Assembly (NCBI RefSeq): GCF_016458275.1
Contig: NZ_JAEMHM010000009.1
Coordinates: 186,001 to 250,000 of the forward strand
Source of the DNA: Geomesophilobacter sediminis
GTDB taxonomy: Bacteria > Desulfobacterota > Desulfuromonadia > Geobacterales > Geobacteraceae
Direction: 5' to 3'
DNA length: 64,000 nucleotides
Below the pieces are notes generated by a model. It made no database searches and was not told the origin of the DNA. It saw only the letters and a list, made by a program, of their open reading frames with translations. A program made the translations under genes and the position numbers. Within the stretch, counting starts at the first letter, position 1. Each line of letters starts with the position of its first letter. Below, in pieces: positions 8,084-16,680 of the stretch.

Positions 8084-9937
8084 TCATGACTGCGCGATGA
8101 AGGCGTAGATCATCAGCAGGAGCAGGGTGATCCCGGTGAAAAGCGCCAGGAAGCCGAACCCCTTGAAGAAAAAGTCGTACACCACGCCGCTGGTTTTCTT
8201 CGCCCGGAACTGCTCGGTAATCCCCAGCTGCTCATAGCGCCGCCACTGGTCCCCGCGCTCCTCGATGAATTCGTGCTTGGAGAGCTGACCGTTGAAGATG
8301 ACGAAGTCCATGGGGAACTTTTCCGGCCGTCCGTGGGTGTTGAAGAAGTGGACGGTGAATATGAAACCGGTCGCCAAAAGCGCCTCGTCGGAGTGGATGA
8401 TGGTCGCCACGTTGAAGGCCCACCCGGGGAGGAAGCTCCCGAAGAACTGCGGGAACCAGAGCATGAGCCCCGAGCCGCCGATGGCGAACATACCCCAGAA
8501 GACGGCGATGAAGTCGAACTTCTCCCAGTAGGTCCAGCGCTCGAAGGTCGGCTTCGGCCCGCGGAAGATGAACCAGCGCACCATCCCCGCCACGTCGGAT
8601 ATGTCACGCAGGTTGGGGCAGAGCGAATCCGGACCGAACAGCCGCTGCAGGAAGTTCCCCGGGATGTCCTTCCTGATGAAGAGGAAGTGGATGCTCATGC
8701 CGATAGCGCCGGAGAAGTAAACGAAGGTGATCCCGGCGCAGATGCGGTGGATGATCCCCGCGTTGGTGGCCCCGCCGTAGATGTACATGAGGAGCTTCGC
8801 CCACTCCTGGTCGCTGAACTTGAGCGGCAGGCCGGTCAGGGCCAGGCCGAGGAAGCTCGTGATCACCAGCAAGTGCATGAGGACGTGGCGTCTGTTGAAG
8901 CGGCGGTACTGCCGGTTGCCGTCCGGGATCCGGTGCACCTCAGCCCCGGCCGCGATCGCCTCCTGCTGCTTCCGGTTGTCGACGAAGCCCCGGAACATCC
9001 AGAGGAAGGTGTGCACCCAGAAGACCGCAAAGGTGGATATGAGAAGACCGGTCATGGCCACGAAGGTCCAGTAGAGGATCGGGTAGTTTTTCCGGTCGGT
9101 ATGCTCGCCATGCGGGTAGTACTTGGTGAACGGCTCGGTCGCCTTTTTGTGGCACTGGCCGCAGGTTGCCACCAGGTTTTTCGGGTTGACGCTGGAGGCC
9201 GGATCGCTCGCGGGAAGCACCGCGTGGGCGGTATGGCAGTCCGCGCAGCCGGCCACCTTCTCCGGGTACCCCAGGCGGAAGTTCTTGCCGTGGTAGCTCT
9301 CCATGTAGGTCTTGACCGCGACGTTGAAGACCCCGTTGCGCTGCATCATCTTCTCGTCGCTGTGGCACTTCATGCAGACCTTGGTGTGGAACTCGCGGTT
9401 TTCGTGGGTGGCCTGGTTCCCCACCGGCCTGATCGCATGGAGCTGATGGCAGTCGTTGCAGGCGGCGGAGTCCTGGTTGCCGGCGGCAACCGCCCTGCCG
9501 TGGATGGAGTTTCGGTACACCGATTCCTTGTCGTGACACTGGATGCATTTTGCCACCACCCGCCGCTTGTCCTTTTTCCAGTAGGTTATGGCATGGATGT
9601 CTTCGTGGCAGTTGGCGCATTTGATGTCATGCAGCATGTGCACGCTGGCATAGTGCTCGGCGGCCTCCTTTTTGTGGCAGCGCACGCAGGAGACCTTGGC
9701 CACCTTGGTCTGCCCGGTCATGTGCCGGGCCAATTCGACCACCTCGACGTGGCAGCCGGTGCAGGCGATCCGACCGTGCACCGAGGCCGAGAAAGCGGAG
9801 GCATGGATTTTGTTGCTGTGGCACCCAAGACAGGTGGTCGGGTCGATCGCCAGCCCCTGTTCGGCGCGGGAGGGGGATGCAGCTACGGATAAAACCGTAA
9901 TGATGAGAAAAAATCCTAGCAAATGAAAACAACGCAC
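8084..9937 (-). CDS. cbcL: CbcL-type inner-membrane quinol:cytochrome c oxidoreductase (nine haems c, diheme b)
   Basis: 617 residues. After a signal sequence (about 1-25) come nine CxxCH motifs (CLGCH, CTGCH, CVRCH, CANCH, CIQCH, CNDCH, CMKCH, CADCH, CGQCH) within about residues 35-265. The C-terminal half is a FdnI/HydC-like cytochrome b with several helices and candidate b-haem histidines (HVLMHLL, IIHRICAG, IIHSDEALLATGF, TVHFFNTH). This fusion and haem count match CbcL of Geobacter, which passes electrons from menaquinol to periplasmic cytochromes for low-potential metal acceptors. The GTG start at 9937 follows GGGAG with seven-base spacing; an ATG in another frame seven bases upstream is a decoy. 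It is the second gene of a two-gene operon opposite a LysR gene. Confidence 0.9.
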   Translation of the reverse strand: MRCFHLLGFFLIITVLSVAASPSRAEQGLAIDPTTCLGCHSNKIHASAFSASVHGRIACTGCHVEVVELARHMTGQTKVAKVSCVRCHKKEAAEHYASVHMLHDIKCANCHEDIHAITYWKKDKRRVVAKCIQCHDKESVYRNSIHGRAVAAGNQDSAACNDCHQLHAIRPVGNQATHENREFHTKVCMKCHSDEKMMQRNGVFNVAVKTYMESYHGKNFRLGYPEKVAGCADCHTAHAVLPASDPASSVNPKNLVATCGQCHKKATEPFTKYYPHGEHTDRKNYPILYWTFVAMTGLLISTFAVFWVHTFLWMFRGFVDNRKQQEAIAAGAEVHRIPDGNRQYRRFNRRHVLMHLLVITSFLGLALTGLPLKFSDQEWAKLLMYIYGGATNAGIIHRICAGITFVYFSGAIGMSIHFLFIRKDIPGNFLQRLFGPDSLCPNLRDISDVAGMVRWFIFRGPKPTFERWTYWEKFDFIAVFWGMFAIGGSGLMLWFPQFFGSFLPGWAFNVATIIHSDEALLATGFIFTVHFFNTHGRPEKFPMDFVIFNGQLSKHEFIEERGDQWRRYEQLGITEQFRAKKTSGVVYDFFFKGFGFLALFTGITLLLLMIYAFIAQS

Positions 9938-9949
9938 ACTTCATCTCCC

Positions 9950-9968
9950 GCGAAGGCAGTGCCTTCGC
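9950..9968 (-). promoter_or_regulatory. Intercistronic hairpin abutting the cbcL ribosome site
   Basis: GCGAAGGCAGTGCCTTCGC is an almost unbroken dyad (eight-base stem, three-base loop in RNA). On the minus strand its 3' end runs directly into GGGAG, the Shine-Dalgarno of cbcL. It could protect or mask the ribosome site and set the ratio of the small membrane protein to the cytochrome. Confidence 0.5.
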
Positions 9969-9985
9969 TTGTGAAATTGTCTAAC

Positions 9986-10046
9986 CCCATCCTCACCCTG
10001 TCCGTCGCCAGCCGCGCGGGTCACGCGCGGCCTCGAGGGAGAGGGG
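9986..10046. repeat. Dispersed repeat C (CCCCATCCTCACCCTGTCC...GAGAGGGGAC)
   Basis: CCCCATCCTCACCCTGTCC, an internal CGCGCGG hairpin, then GAGGGAGAGGGGACC. Related sequence occurs at 11720-11745 and 44369-44525. Here it sits inside an operon, between two cotranscribed genes. Confidence 0.55.
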
Positions 10047-10088
10047 ACCTTGAAGGAAATGGAACGTCAAGGGCAGCTTTCCCAGCAG

Positions 10089-10322
10089 CTACTTTTTGAC
10101 CGGATGGGCATACTCGGGCTTTTGGGCGAGCAGGAAGTAGGAAAACGAGCCGATGCCCGGAAGAAGGATGGCAAGAGCAGACCATTTGAACTTGTGGACC
10201 CCTTTGAGGGAGCGGTTCGACGAAATCTCATACAGCGTGTAGTAGATGACAAAGCAGAGGAAAATCGTCGCCAGTGCGCCGCCAGCCAGTAAGAGCCCAA
10301 ACTTAATGTTCGCCAGTTGCAT
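10089..10322 (-). CDS. Small membrane protein preceding cbcL
   Basis: 77 residues with two hydrophobic helices (about 8-30 and 46-65) joined by a polar loop (LYEISSNRSLKGVHKFKW), and a short charged tail. No cysteines or haem motifs. The ATG at 10322 follows AAAGGGG. It is the first gene of the operon with the CbcL-like cytochrome, and because it sits where a subunit or assembly factor would, it may stabilise that complex; this is inference from position only. No family was recognised. Confidence 0.72.
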   Translation of the reverse strand: MQLANIKFGLLLAGGALATIFLCFVIYYTLYEISSNRSLKGVHKFKWSALAILLPGIGSFSYFLLAQKPEYAHPVKK

Positions 10323-10507
10323 GTCTAATCCCCTTTCGTGGTGGTACCTCGTTGATGTTGGTTGCCATTTTCCGCATGGTTCCTGTTGATCCTCTTTCCC
10401 GCGCCACCTCCTTTTCCCGCCGATTTCGGCCCTTCCCTGCCAGCGATGCCTGCGGTGCATGACGAAAAAACCTCGGCGTGGTTCTCCTTGACACCGCACC
10501 CGTGGTT

Positions 10508-10523
10508 CATATATAGATATATG
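10508..10523. promoter_or_regulatory. AT-rich dyad in the cbc/LysR intergenic region
   Basis: CATATAT-AG-ATATATG, perfect seven-base arms. It lies between the divergent starts and could be a regulator site or part of a promoter. Confidence 0.45.
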
Positions 10524-10560
10524 AGTTTCTGAATGTAAATCGAATTTTTTTCATGACCTG

Positions 10561-10575
10561 ATGCGCGATGCGCAT
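10561..10575. promoter_or_regulatory. LysR-type box (T-N11-A) with perfect dyad
   Basis: ATGCGC-GAT-GCGCAT is a perfect interrupted palindrome and contains T-N11-A, the LysR-family recognition pattern. It lies 22 bases before the LysR start, as expected for autoregulation and control of the divergent cbc operon. Confidence 0.65.
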
Positions 10576-10596
10576 ACCGGGGACCGAGGGCGGAAA

Positions 10597-11556
10597 ATGG
10601 AATCACTGAATCTGAAGACGCTGGTCGAAGTGGTGCAGACGGGGAGCTTTTCCAAGGCGGCGGACAACCTGTTCGTCACTCAGTCCGCGGTGTCGCGCCG
10701 GATCAAGAATCTTGAGGAGGGATGCGGGCATCCCCTGCTGGATCGGTCGGGAACGGTCGTGAAACCGACCCGGGCGGGAAAGTTGGTGCTCGCCAAGGCG
10801 CGGGAGATCCTGGCCATCGAGGAGACTCTGGTCAGCCAATTGGAAGCCGCCGCGGACAAGCCGCGCCTGAACTTCGCGTGCACCCATCCCTTCGGGATCG
10901 CGCTCCTTCCGGAGGTTTTCAAGCGGTACATGCAGAAATACCGCGACTTGAGCGGCTTCAAGATCTCGTTCCACTCGCCGTTCAAGGCGCTGCAGGGGTT
11001 GCAGGAGGGGCTGTTCGACCTGATCGTGATCGAGCACCTGGAAATGCTCGATCTTTCCCGGTATCTCACGCTGCCGCTTCCCGAAGACGAGATGGTATTC
11101 GTGGCATCGCCGCGGCTCGGCCTCTCCGAGCCACACGTCCCGATTGACGAGCTGGTGCGCCAAAAGCTCTTCCGGCGCAAGGAGGATTGCTGTTCCTGGA
11201 AATACCTGGCGCTGAACCTGGAGATGATCGGCAGGGACGCGGGGGAATTCACCCAGACGGTGATCTACGACGACCTGCACGTCATCATCGATTCGCTGAT
11301 CGAGGGGGAGGGGATCGCCCTGATGTCGAGGGACCTGGTGCGAAAGCACGTGGAAGCCGGGGAGCTCGGGGTATACCGGGTGGAGGGGTTCAACCACCGG
11401 AGGAAGCGGAGCCTGATCATCAGCGATGTGGCCCTTCCCAATGCGGCACTGGCCGACTTCGCCGAGTGCCTGTTCGAGTCGCTGGAGCTCCCCCCGCCGG
11501 AGTTGGCAGGGCTCTTTCCGAGGGAGAAGCCGGGGCTGCGCCTGGTGCGGGAGTGA
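10597..11556 (+). CDS. LysR-family transcriptional regulator, divergent from the cbc operon
   Basis: 319 residues. The N-terminal winged helix-turn-helix (about 1-60) reads LVEVVQTGSFSKAADNLFVT then QSAVSRRIKNLEE, typical of LysR. The rest is a periplasmic-binding-protein-like effector domain (about 90-300). The ATG at 10597 is chosen because the HTH begins there; the frame is open upstream to a start that lies inside the T-N11-A palindrome. By position it should control the CbcL-like operon and itself. Inducer is unknown. The C-terminal tail after residue 295 is rich in Pro and charged residues. Confidence 0.88.
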   Translation: MESLNLKTLVEVVQTGSFSKAADNLFVTQSAVSRRIKNLEEGCGHPLLDRSGTVVKPTRAGKLVLAKAREILAIEETLVSQLEAAADKPRLNFACTHPFGIALLPEVFKRYMQKYRDLSGFKISFHSPFKALQGLQEGLFDLIVIEHLEMLDLSRYLTLPLPEDEMVFVASPRLGLSEPHVPIDELVRQKLFRRKEDCCSWKYLALNLEMIGRDAGEFTQTVIYDDLHVIIDSLIEGEGIALMSRDLVRKHVEAGELGVYRVEGFNHRRKRSLIISDVALPNAALADFAECLFESLELPPPELAGLFPREKPGLRLVRE

Positions 11557-11605
11557 AAGAGACGTGATGCCGGGGCAGGCCCGGCGCGGGGGAGGAAGGT
11601 ATTGC

Positions 11606-11630
11606 TGTGGGAGCGCCTTTCCAGGCGCGA
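11606..11630 (+). repeat. Dispersed repeat A copy
   Basis: TGTGGGAGCGCCTTTCCAGG followed by CGCGA; identical over 25 bases to the copy at 46639. Confidence 0.7.
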
Positions 11631-11781
11631 ATGACCACAACCCTTGTCAACACCTCCGGCGGCTCGCGCAAGCCCCCCCATCCGCACCCGGTCCGTTTCA
11701 AGCCGCGCTGTTGCGCACGACCCTTGAAGGAGAGGGGACGCTGGAATTTTCTGTCCTAGCTGGATGGATGCCTGCGACGAT

Positions 11782-11823
11782 AAAAAAAGACCGGCCCTTT
11801 TGCCAAGGTGCCGGTCTTTTTTC
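11782..11823. terminator. Bidirectional intrinsic terminator
   Basis: AAAAAAGACCGGC and GCCGGTCTTTTTT flank a short loop, so both strands carry a T-tract. It serves the LysR side and the end of the acyl-CoA synthetase gene. Confidence 0.88.
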
Positions 11824-11853
11824 GTTTTTGCCGGTGTGCTTGTAGGCGGCGGG

Positions 11854-13518
11854 TCAGCGGGCCTTATCCCCGGCGATGCCGCCGGCATACTTCTCGCGCA
11901 GGGTCACCTTGCTGATTTTGCCGACGCTCGTCTTGTCGAGCTCTTCGACGAAGAGCACCTTCAAAAGAACGATCTGCTTGTTCACCAACCCTTTGTCCGC
12001 GTATTCCTTGATGTGGTGGCTCACGTCCTTCTTGGTCAGGCCGCTTCCCGCCTTGGGTACCACCAGCGCCAGCGGGCGCTCTCCCCATTTGTCGTCGGGG
12101 GTCCCGATCACCGCGACCTCGGCAACGCCCGGATGGTGGGCGATGATGTCTTCGAGCTCCAGCGAGGAGACCCACTCGCCGGCGACCTTGATGACGTCCT
12201 TGCTCCGGTCGGTGATCCGCACGTAGCCGAGCTCGTCGCGTACCGCCACGTCCCCGGTATGCAGCCACCCCCCTTCCCAGAGCCGCTCCGAGAACTTGTG
12301 ATCCTTCAGATATCCCTGGGTCAGCCACGGGGCGCGCACCACGATCTCGCCGGCGCTGGCGTTGTCGCGCGGCCGCTCGTTGAGTTCGGAGTCGACCACC
12401 TTGAGGTTCACCAGCGGCGTGGTGCGCCCGGTCTTGCAGCGTACCGCGGCCTGCTCGTCGAGAGGGAGGTCGAGCATCTCGGGCGTGAGGTGGGAAAGGG
12501 TGACGATGGGGCAGGTCTCGGACATGCCGTACCCGGTGAAGGCGTCGATGCCGCGCTGGAGCGCCTCGATGCAAAGGGAGCGCGGGAAGGCGGCGCCGCC
12601 GATGATCAGCTTCCACCCGGTGAAGTCGATCTTCTGGGCCAGGGGGTGCTTCAAGAGCATGTGCAGGATGGTCGGGACGCAGTGGGAGAAGGTGACCTTT
12701 TCCCGATCGAACAGCTCCAGCAGCACCTCCGGGACGTAGCGCCCCGGGTAGACCTGTTTCACCCCGAGCATCGTGGCGATGTACGGGATTCCCCAGGCAT
12801 GGACGTGGAACATCGGGGTGATCGGCATGTAGACGTCTTCGGTATGGAAGCGCCCCTGCCGCGAGGAGACCGCCAGCCCGGTCATGGTGCTCATGGTGTG
12901 CAGCACCAGCTGCCGGTGGCTGAAGTAGACCCCCTTGGGCATCCCCGTGGTACCGGTGCTGTAAAAAGTGGTGGCCCGGGTGTTTTCGTCGAAATCGGGG
13001 AAGTCGAACTCGCAGGAGGCAGCGGCCATCAGGCTTTCGTATTCGCCGTCGAAGGGGATGGTGGTGGCCGGAAGCGACGGCTCGTCGTTCAGCAACACGT
13101 AGTTGCGCACCGTATCGATACGGCCGCGGATCTGTTCCAGGATCGGGAGGAACTCCCGGTTGACCAGCAGGACATCGTCCTCGGCATGGTCGATGGTATA
13201 GAGGATCTGCTCCGGGGAGAGCCGGACGTTCACCGTGTGCAGCACCGCCCCGATCATCGGGACCGCGAAGAAGCATTCCAGGTAACGGTGGGAGTCCCAA
13301 TCCATGACGGCGACGGTGTCCCCCGGTTTCACGCCGAGGTCCGTCAGCACGTTGGCCAGCCGATGGACGCGCTGGCGCAGTTCCCGGTAGCTGTAGCGAA
13401 GCTGTCGGTAGACGATTTCCTGCTCCGGGTTGTCGACCACGGGGCAGAAAAAGAGGTTTTTGATCAGCAGCGGATAGTCATACGCGGATGCGGTGCGTGG
13501 GATGGTAAATTCAGGCAC
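11854..13518 (-). CDS. Long-chain fatty acid--CoA ligase (AMP-binding family)
   Basis: 554 residues, the length of class I adenylate-forming enzymes. The P-loop-like motif is YSTGTTGMPKGVYFSH (about 188-203), followed by GYGMSETCP, HTGDVAVRDELGYVRITDR and the C-terminal catalytic lysine in TSVGKISK. These enzymes form an acyl-adenylate from ATP and a fatty acid, then the acyl-CoA. The GTG at 13518 follows AAGGAG at nine bases and is preferred to a TTG seven codons upstream that overlaps this ribosome site. It stands alone; no beta-oxidation gene is adjacent. Exact chain-length preference is unknown. Confidence 0.88.
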   Translation of the reverse strand: MPEFTIPRTASAYDYPLLIKNLFFCPVVDNPEQEIVYRQLRYSYRELRQRVHRLANVLTDLGVKPGDTVAVMDWDSHRYLECFFAVPMIGAVLHTVNVRLSPEQILYTIDHAEDDVLLVNREFLPILEQIRGRIDTVRNYVLLNDEPSLPATTIPFDGEYESLMAAASCEFDFPDFDENTRATTFYSTGTTGMPKGVYFSHRQLVLHTMSTMTGLAVSSRQGRFHTEDVYMPITPMFHVHAWGIPYIATMLGVKQVYPGRYVPEVLLELFDREKVTFSHCVPTILHMLLKHPLAQKIDFTGWKLIIGGAAFPRSLCIEALQRGIDAFTGYGMSETCPIVTLSHLTPEMLDLPLDEQAAVRCKTGRTTPLVNLKVVDSELNERPRDNASAGEIVVRAPWLTQGYLKDHKFSERLWEGGWLHTGDVAVRDELGYVRITDRSKDVIKVAGEWVSSLELEDIIAHHPGVAEVAVIGTPDDKWGERPLALVVPKAGSGLTKKDVSHHIKEYADKGLVNKQIVLLKVLFVEELDKTSVGKISKVTLREKYAGGIAGDKAR

Positions 13519-14014
13519 GACAGCAGACTCCTTCCTCAATGTGCATTTGGACCAACGCTCCTGTGTAACACAAATGGCCGGATTTTTCCCGGAAAAATGC
13601 CGCGGATCGCTGCGGACCGGCCACCTTCCCGCTCACACCCCAACTTGAGCGCACTGCCACTAAGGAGCGACCTTGCGGTCGCAACCCGCTCCTTAATCGC
13701 GCCGGGAAAGGCGCTCCCACCGAGTCGGGCACCGCCACGGCCGGACCGGAAAACCGGTGTCTGTGCAGTACCAACCGCCCTGTTCAACATCTGAATGCGC
13801 CTAAATAGCATAAAAATGGTCCTTTTTATCCCTTGAGCCGTTTTCCTGTTTAGGTTCTGAACAATTGCCCCCGTTTCACCCGCCGCCTCGGTTGGCGAAT
13901 ATATCTCGCAATTTAGGGCACTTATCGGCTCGCGACACCACTTCTTCGGCTGGCACGGCTATTGATAACTACTTTCACAAACAGTTCGTATTTCATCACC
14001 ACCGGAGTTCCGCC
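13519..14014. other. Gene-free stretch with repeat A copy
   Basis: Holds an inverted dispersed repeat (13661-13721) between two divergent genes. The last 200 bases, which should contain the promoter of the lipoprotein gene, show no strong -35/-10 pair by eye. Confidence 0.5.
13661..13721 (-). repeat. Dispersed repeat A, extended copy with inner inverted repeat
   Basis: TAAGGAGCGACCTTGCGGTC then GCAACCCGCTCCTTA forms a hairpin, followed by ATCGCGCCGGGAAAGGCGCTCCCA, the reverse of the repeat A core. The organisation mirrors the copy at 48547-48628. Confidence 0.6.
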
Positions 14015-14668
14015 ATGAGAACTTTAGCCATAGAAATAAAGAGCACCCTTTCCAAACTGACTTCCCGAACCTTGTTGATCGCGTTGAGCATGGCCCTGTT
14101 GAGCGGCTGCGCCGGCAACTTCCAGCTCATCGGTTACGGGCCGAATTACCACTGGAGAGCGGACGGTGGCGACCGGGGGTGGAAGGTGTACCAGGAGCCC
14201 CGCGAGCCGAGGACTCCGGTGGAAGAAGCCGTGGTGGAGGTGGCACAGAGCAGCCAGACCAAGGATTTGGGCAAGGAAGAGATCGTCTTCATCATGAAGG
14301 ACCGCGCTTTCCGGTACGTTTACCTGGTGGAAAAGACTCAAGACGAAGGGTGGCTGAGTGATAAGAACGTGACCCGTTACGTGGTGGCGGGCGACAAAAT
14401 CGCCGCGATGTCCGAACGGGCTCAGGAGCCGATGGGGGATGCCGATTTCGAGCGGGCCGTCCTGATCGATGCCTCGATGGTGAAAAGCATGGATACGGTG
14501 CTCATCTACAGCGACAAGGTCCACCCGGTTTCGATGTCCAGCGCGCCGATCGGCTCCTGCGCCGCCGAAGTCCGGATCTTCCCCGAAGGGGTGGTGGGCG
14601 GCAAACCGGTGGCCACCAAGATCGTGAACTACTGCTCGCTGCGCCACCTGGTAAACCCCAACGGCTAG
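14015..14668 (+). CDS. Predicted lipoprotein of unknown function
   Basis: 217 residues. The signal sequence ends in a lipobox (LLSGC, Cys about residue 33), so the protein is probably lipid-anchored. The body is mixed alpha/beta, with no recognised family; two cysteines (GSCAAE, NYCSLR) near the C-terminus could form a disulfide. The ATG at 14015 is the only start that gives a proper signal peptide; the upstream extension is open by chance. The gene has its own terminator. Confidence 0.75.
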   Translation: MRTLAIEIKSTLSKLTSRTLLIALSMALLSGCAGNFQLIGYGPNYHWRADGGDRGWKVYQEPREPRTPVEEAVVEVAQSSQTKDLGKEEIVFIMKDRAFRYVYLVEKTQDEGWLSDKNVTRYVVAGDKIAAMSERAQEPMGDADFERAVLIDASMVKSMDTVLIYSDKVHPVSMSSAPIGSCAAEVRIFPEGVVGGKPVATKIVNYCSLRHLVNPNG

Positions 14669-14695
14669 ATCAGCGGAAGCAACCCCGCATTACCA

Positions 14696-14727
14696 AAGAA
14701 GCCCCCGGCGGTCCGGGGGCTTCTTTC
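14696..14727 (+). terminator. Intrinsic terminator
   Basis: AAGAAGCCCCCGG-CGGT-CCGGGGGCTTCTTT, perfect stem, T-rich end. Confidence 0.9.
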
Positions 14728-14846
14728 ATTCATAAGCGGCAATTTCTGCGGGAGCCGGGCGCCGCCACGCCATCGAATTCCCTCAACTCGGCGACCAGAA
14801 GTGACGATAAGGAGCGGGTCAACGTCCTTATGCACAGGAGTCCTAC

Positions 14847-15950
14847 ATGAGTCTTTGGGAAAAGGCAGTTGCCGAGCTGGTCGACGTCATCGAATGGACC
14901 GACGATAGCAGCGACACCCTGGTCTGGAAGTTCCCCCGCTACGCCGACGAGATCAAGTACGGCGCCCAGCTGATCGTACGTCCGGCGCAGGCGGCGGTCT
15001 TCGTCAACCGCGGCACCATCGCCGACGTTTTCGCCCCGGGCCAGCACACCCTTTCCACCGCGAACCTCCCGGTCCTGACGACCCTGCAGGGCTGGAAATA
15101 CGGCTTCCAGAGCCCGTTCAAGGCGGAAGTCTACTTCGTCAGCACCCGGAACTTCACCAACCTCAAGTGGGGGACCAAAAACCCGGTGATGGTGCGCGAT
15201 CCCGAGTTCGGACCGGTCCGGCTCCGGTCCTTCGGCACCTACGTGGTCCGCATCGCCGATCCCGCCACATTCATCAGGGAAATCGCCGGCACCAACCCGC
15301 ATTTCCGCGTCGAAGAGGTCTCGGAGCAGCTGAAAAATCTCATCGTCACCCGTTTTTCCGACATGCTCGGGGAAAGCAAGATCCCCCTGCTCGATCTGGC
15401 CGCCAACTATAACGACCTCTCCGCCTTCCTCACCGCCAAGATCGCCCCGGAGTTTCTCGAGTACGGCATCGAGGTCACCAAGATCCTGGTGGAAAACATC
15501 GCCCTCCCCCAGGAAGTCGAAGCGGCCCTGGACAAGAAAACCAGCATGGGGATCATCGGGAACCTCGACAACTTCCTGAAGTTCCAAAGCGCCAATGCCG
15601 TGGAGGCCGCCGCCAAGAATCCCGGAGGCGCAGCCGCCGCCGGGATCGGCATGGGAATGGGATTCGCCATGGCCAGCCAGCTGGGGAAACTGGCCGAGCC
15701 CGCGCCGGCTGCGGCTCCTGCCGATCCACCCGAGCTTCCGGAACGGGCGGTCCGGTACTTTGTCGGCAAAGACGGCAAGAAGGCGGGCCCCTTCGATCTT
15801 GAGGCGGTGCTCGGCTACATCCGGAAGGGGGCGATCACCCGGGAGACCTTGATGTGGAAGCACGGGATGGCCGAGTGGCAAAACGCGGCGAGCTTCACGG
15901 AGTTCACCCTGGAATTCGGAGCAGCTCCGCCCCCGCTGCCGAAGCAGTAA
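14847..15950 (+). CDS. SPFH-domain protein with C-terminal GYF_2 domain (YdjI-like)
   Basis: 367 residues. Residues about 10-230 match the SPFH/virion-core-like family (KYGAQLIVRPAQAAVFVNRG, then ADVFAPGQHTLSTANLP), with a C-terminal helix region EVEAALDKKTSMGIIG. A Gly/Ala-rich linker (about 253-292) leads to a GYF_2 (DUF4339) domain (about 300-350: VRYFVGKDGKKAGPFDLEAV, MWKHGMAEW). Bacillus YdjI-type proteins work with PspA-like membrane stress systems. Here no pspA is adjacent; instead a zinc-ribbon gene starts 28 bases downstream. Probably scaffolds a membrane-associated assembly; the GYF_2 domain would bind a Pro-rich partner. Function is inferred. Confidence 0.82.
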   Translation: MSLWEKAVAELVDVIEWTDDSSDTLVWKFPRYADEIKYGAQLIVRPAQAAVFVNRGTIADVFAPGQHTLSTANLPVLTTLQGWKYGFQSPFKAEVYFVSTRNFTNLKWGTKNPVMVRDPEFGPVRLRSFGTYVVRIADPATFIREIAGTNPHFRVEEVSEQLKNLIVTRFSDMLGESKIPLLDLAANYNDLSAFLTAKIAPEFLEYGIEVTKILVENIALPQEVEAALDKKTSMGIIGNLDNFLKFQSANAVEAAAKNPGGAAAAGIGMGMGFAMASQLGKLAEPAPAAAPADPPELPERAVRYFVGKDGKKAGPFDLEAVLGYIRKGAITRETLMWKHGMAEWQNAASFTEFTLEFGAAPPPLPKQ

Positions 15951-15978
15951 CCTCGGGACCGTAGCGAAGGAATCTACC

Positions 15979-16680
15979 ATGGCCAACTGCACGAACTGCT
16001 CCGCGCCGCTTCCCGCCAATTCCATCACCTGCGAGTATTGCGGCAGCCGAAACGACATCGACCTCAAAGGGGTCCATTACTATACGACCCACGCCGCCCA
16101 GTCCGACCGGATCTGCCCCCGGTGCGCCGTCCCGCTGCAGACGATCGATCTGCAGCTGCAGGGCACCTTCCTGATCGAGCGCTGCGGGGAATGCCTCGGC
16201 CTTTTCTTCGACCCCAATGAACTGGAAACGGTCCTGGACCAGTCGGTAACCAGCGCCTTTACCGTGAACACCGCCGAACTCGACCGCATCAACGCATCCG
16301 GCCCGGTCTCGCACGGCGCGGCCTACGTCAAGTGCCCGATCTGCGGCACCTTGATGAACCGGGTGAACTTCGGCGCGCGCAGCGGCGTCGTGGTGAACTC
16401 CTGCCGCGATCACGGGCTCTGGCTGGACGGCGGCGACCTCAGGAGACTGATGGAATGGTCCAAGGCGGGGGGCATGGTCCTGGAACGTCAACGCCAGGAC
16501 GAACGGAAGAAAGAAGCGCTCCGGGATGAGGAAAAGCGGAAAAAGGAAGGGGAGACGACCTTTCCCAGCCAGGGTTCCGGCACCTCGGACGGGCTGTTCG
16601 ACGGCTGGGGCTTCGGCCAGAGCCGGACTCCCGATCTGCTCGACGTGGTCTTCGCGGCGGTGCGTACCTTGGTTGACTGA
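15979..16680 (+). CDS. Zinc-ribbon protein with two TFIIB-type zinc domains
   Basis: 233 residues. An N-terminal zinc ribbon (CTNCSAPLPANSITCEYC, residues 4-21) is followed by two zf-TFIIB-like units: CPRCAVPLQTIDLQLQG...CGECLGLFFDPNEL (about 46-82) and CPICGTLMNRVNF...CRDHGLWLDGGDL (about 119-154). A charged helix (about 165-190) follows. Each unit has two CxxC-like pairs for zinc. The gene lies 28 bases after the SPFH-GYF gene and is surely cotranscribed. In related genomes such ribbons accompany SPFH/YdjI proteins as adaptors. No enzymatic motif is seen. Confidence 0.8.
   Translation: MANCTNCSAPLPANSITCEYCGSRNDIDLKGVHYYTTHAAQSDRICPRCAVPLQTIDLQLQGTFLIERCGECLGLFFDPNELETVLDQSVTSAFTVNTAELDRINASGPVSHGAAYVKCPICGTLMNRVNFGARSGVVVNSCRDHGLWLDGGDLRRLMEWSKAGGMVLERQRQDERKKEALRDEEKRKKEGETTFPSQGSGTSDGLFDGWGFGQSRTPDLLDVVFAAVRTLVD

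Noticed and set aside
8273-9892. A 539-codon plus-strand open frame over the cytochrome
   Set aside because: The minus strand holds nine haem motifs and a cytochrome b domain; the plus frame has none.
11764-13794. A 676-codon plus-strand open frame
   Set aside because: Antisense to the AMP-binding ligase, which carries all catalytic motifs. No domain is visible in the shadow.
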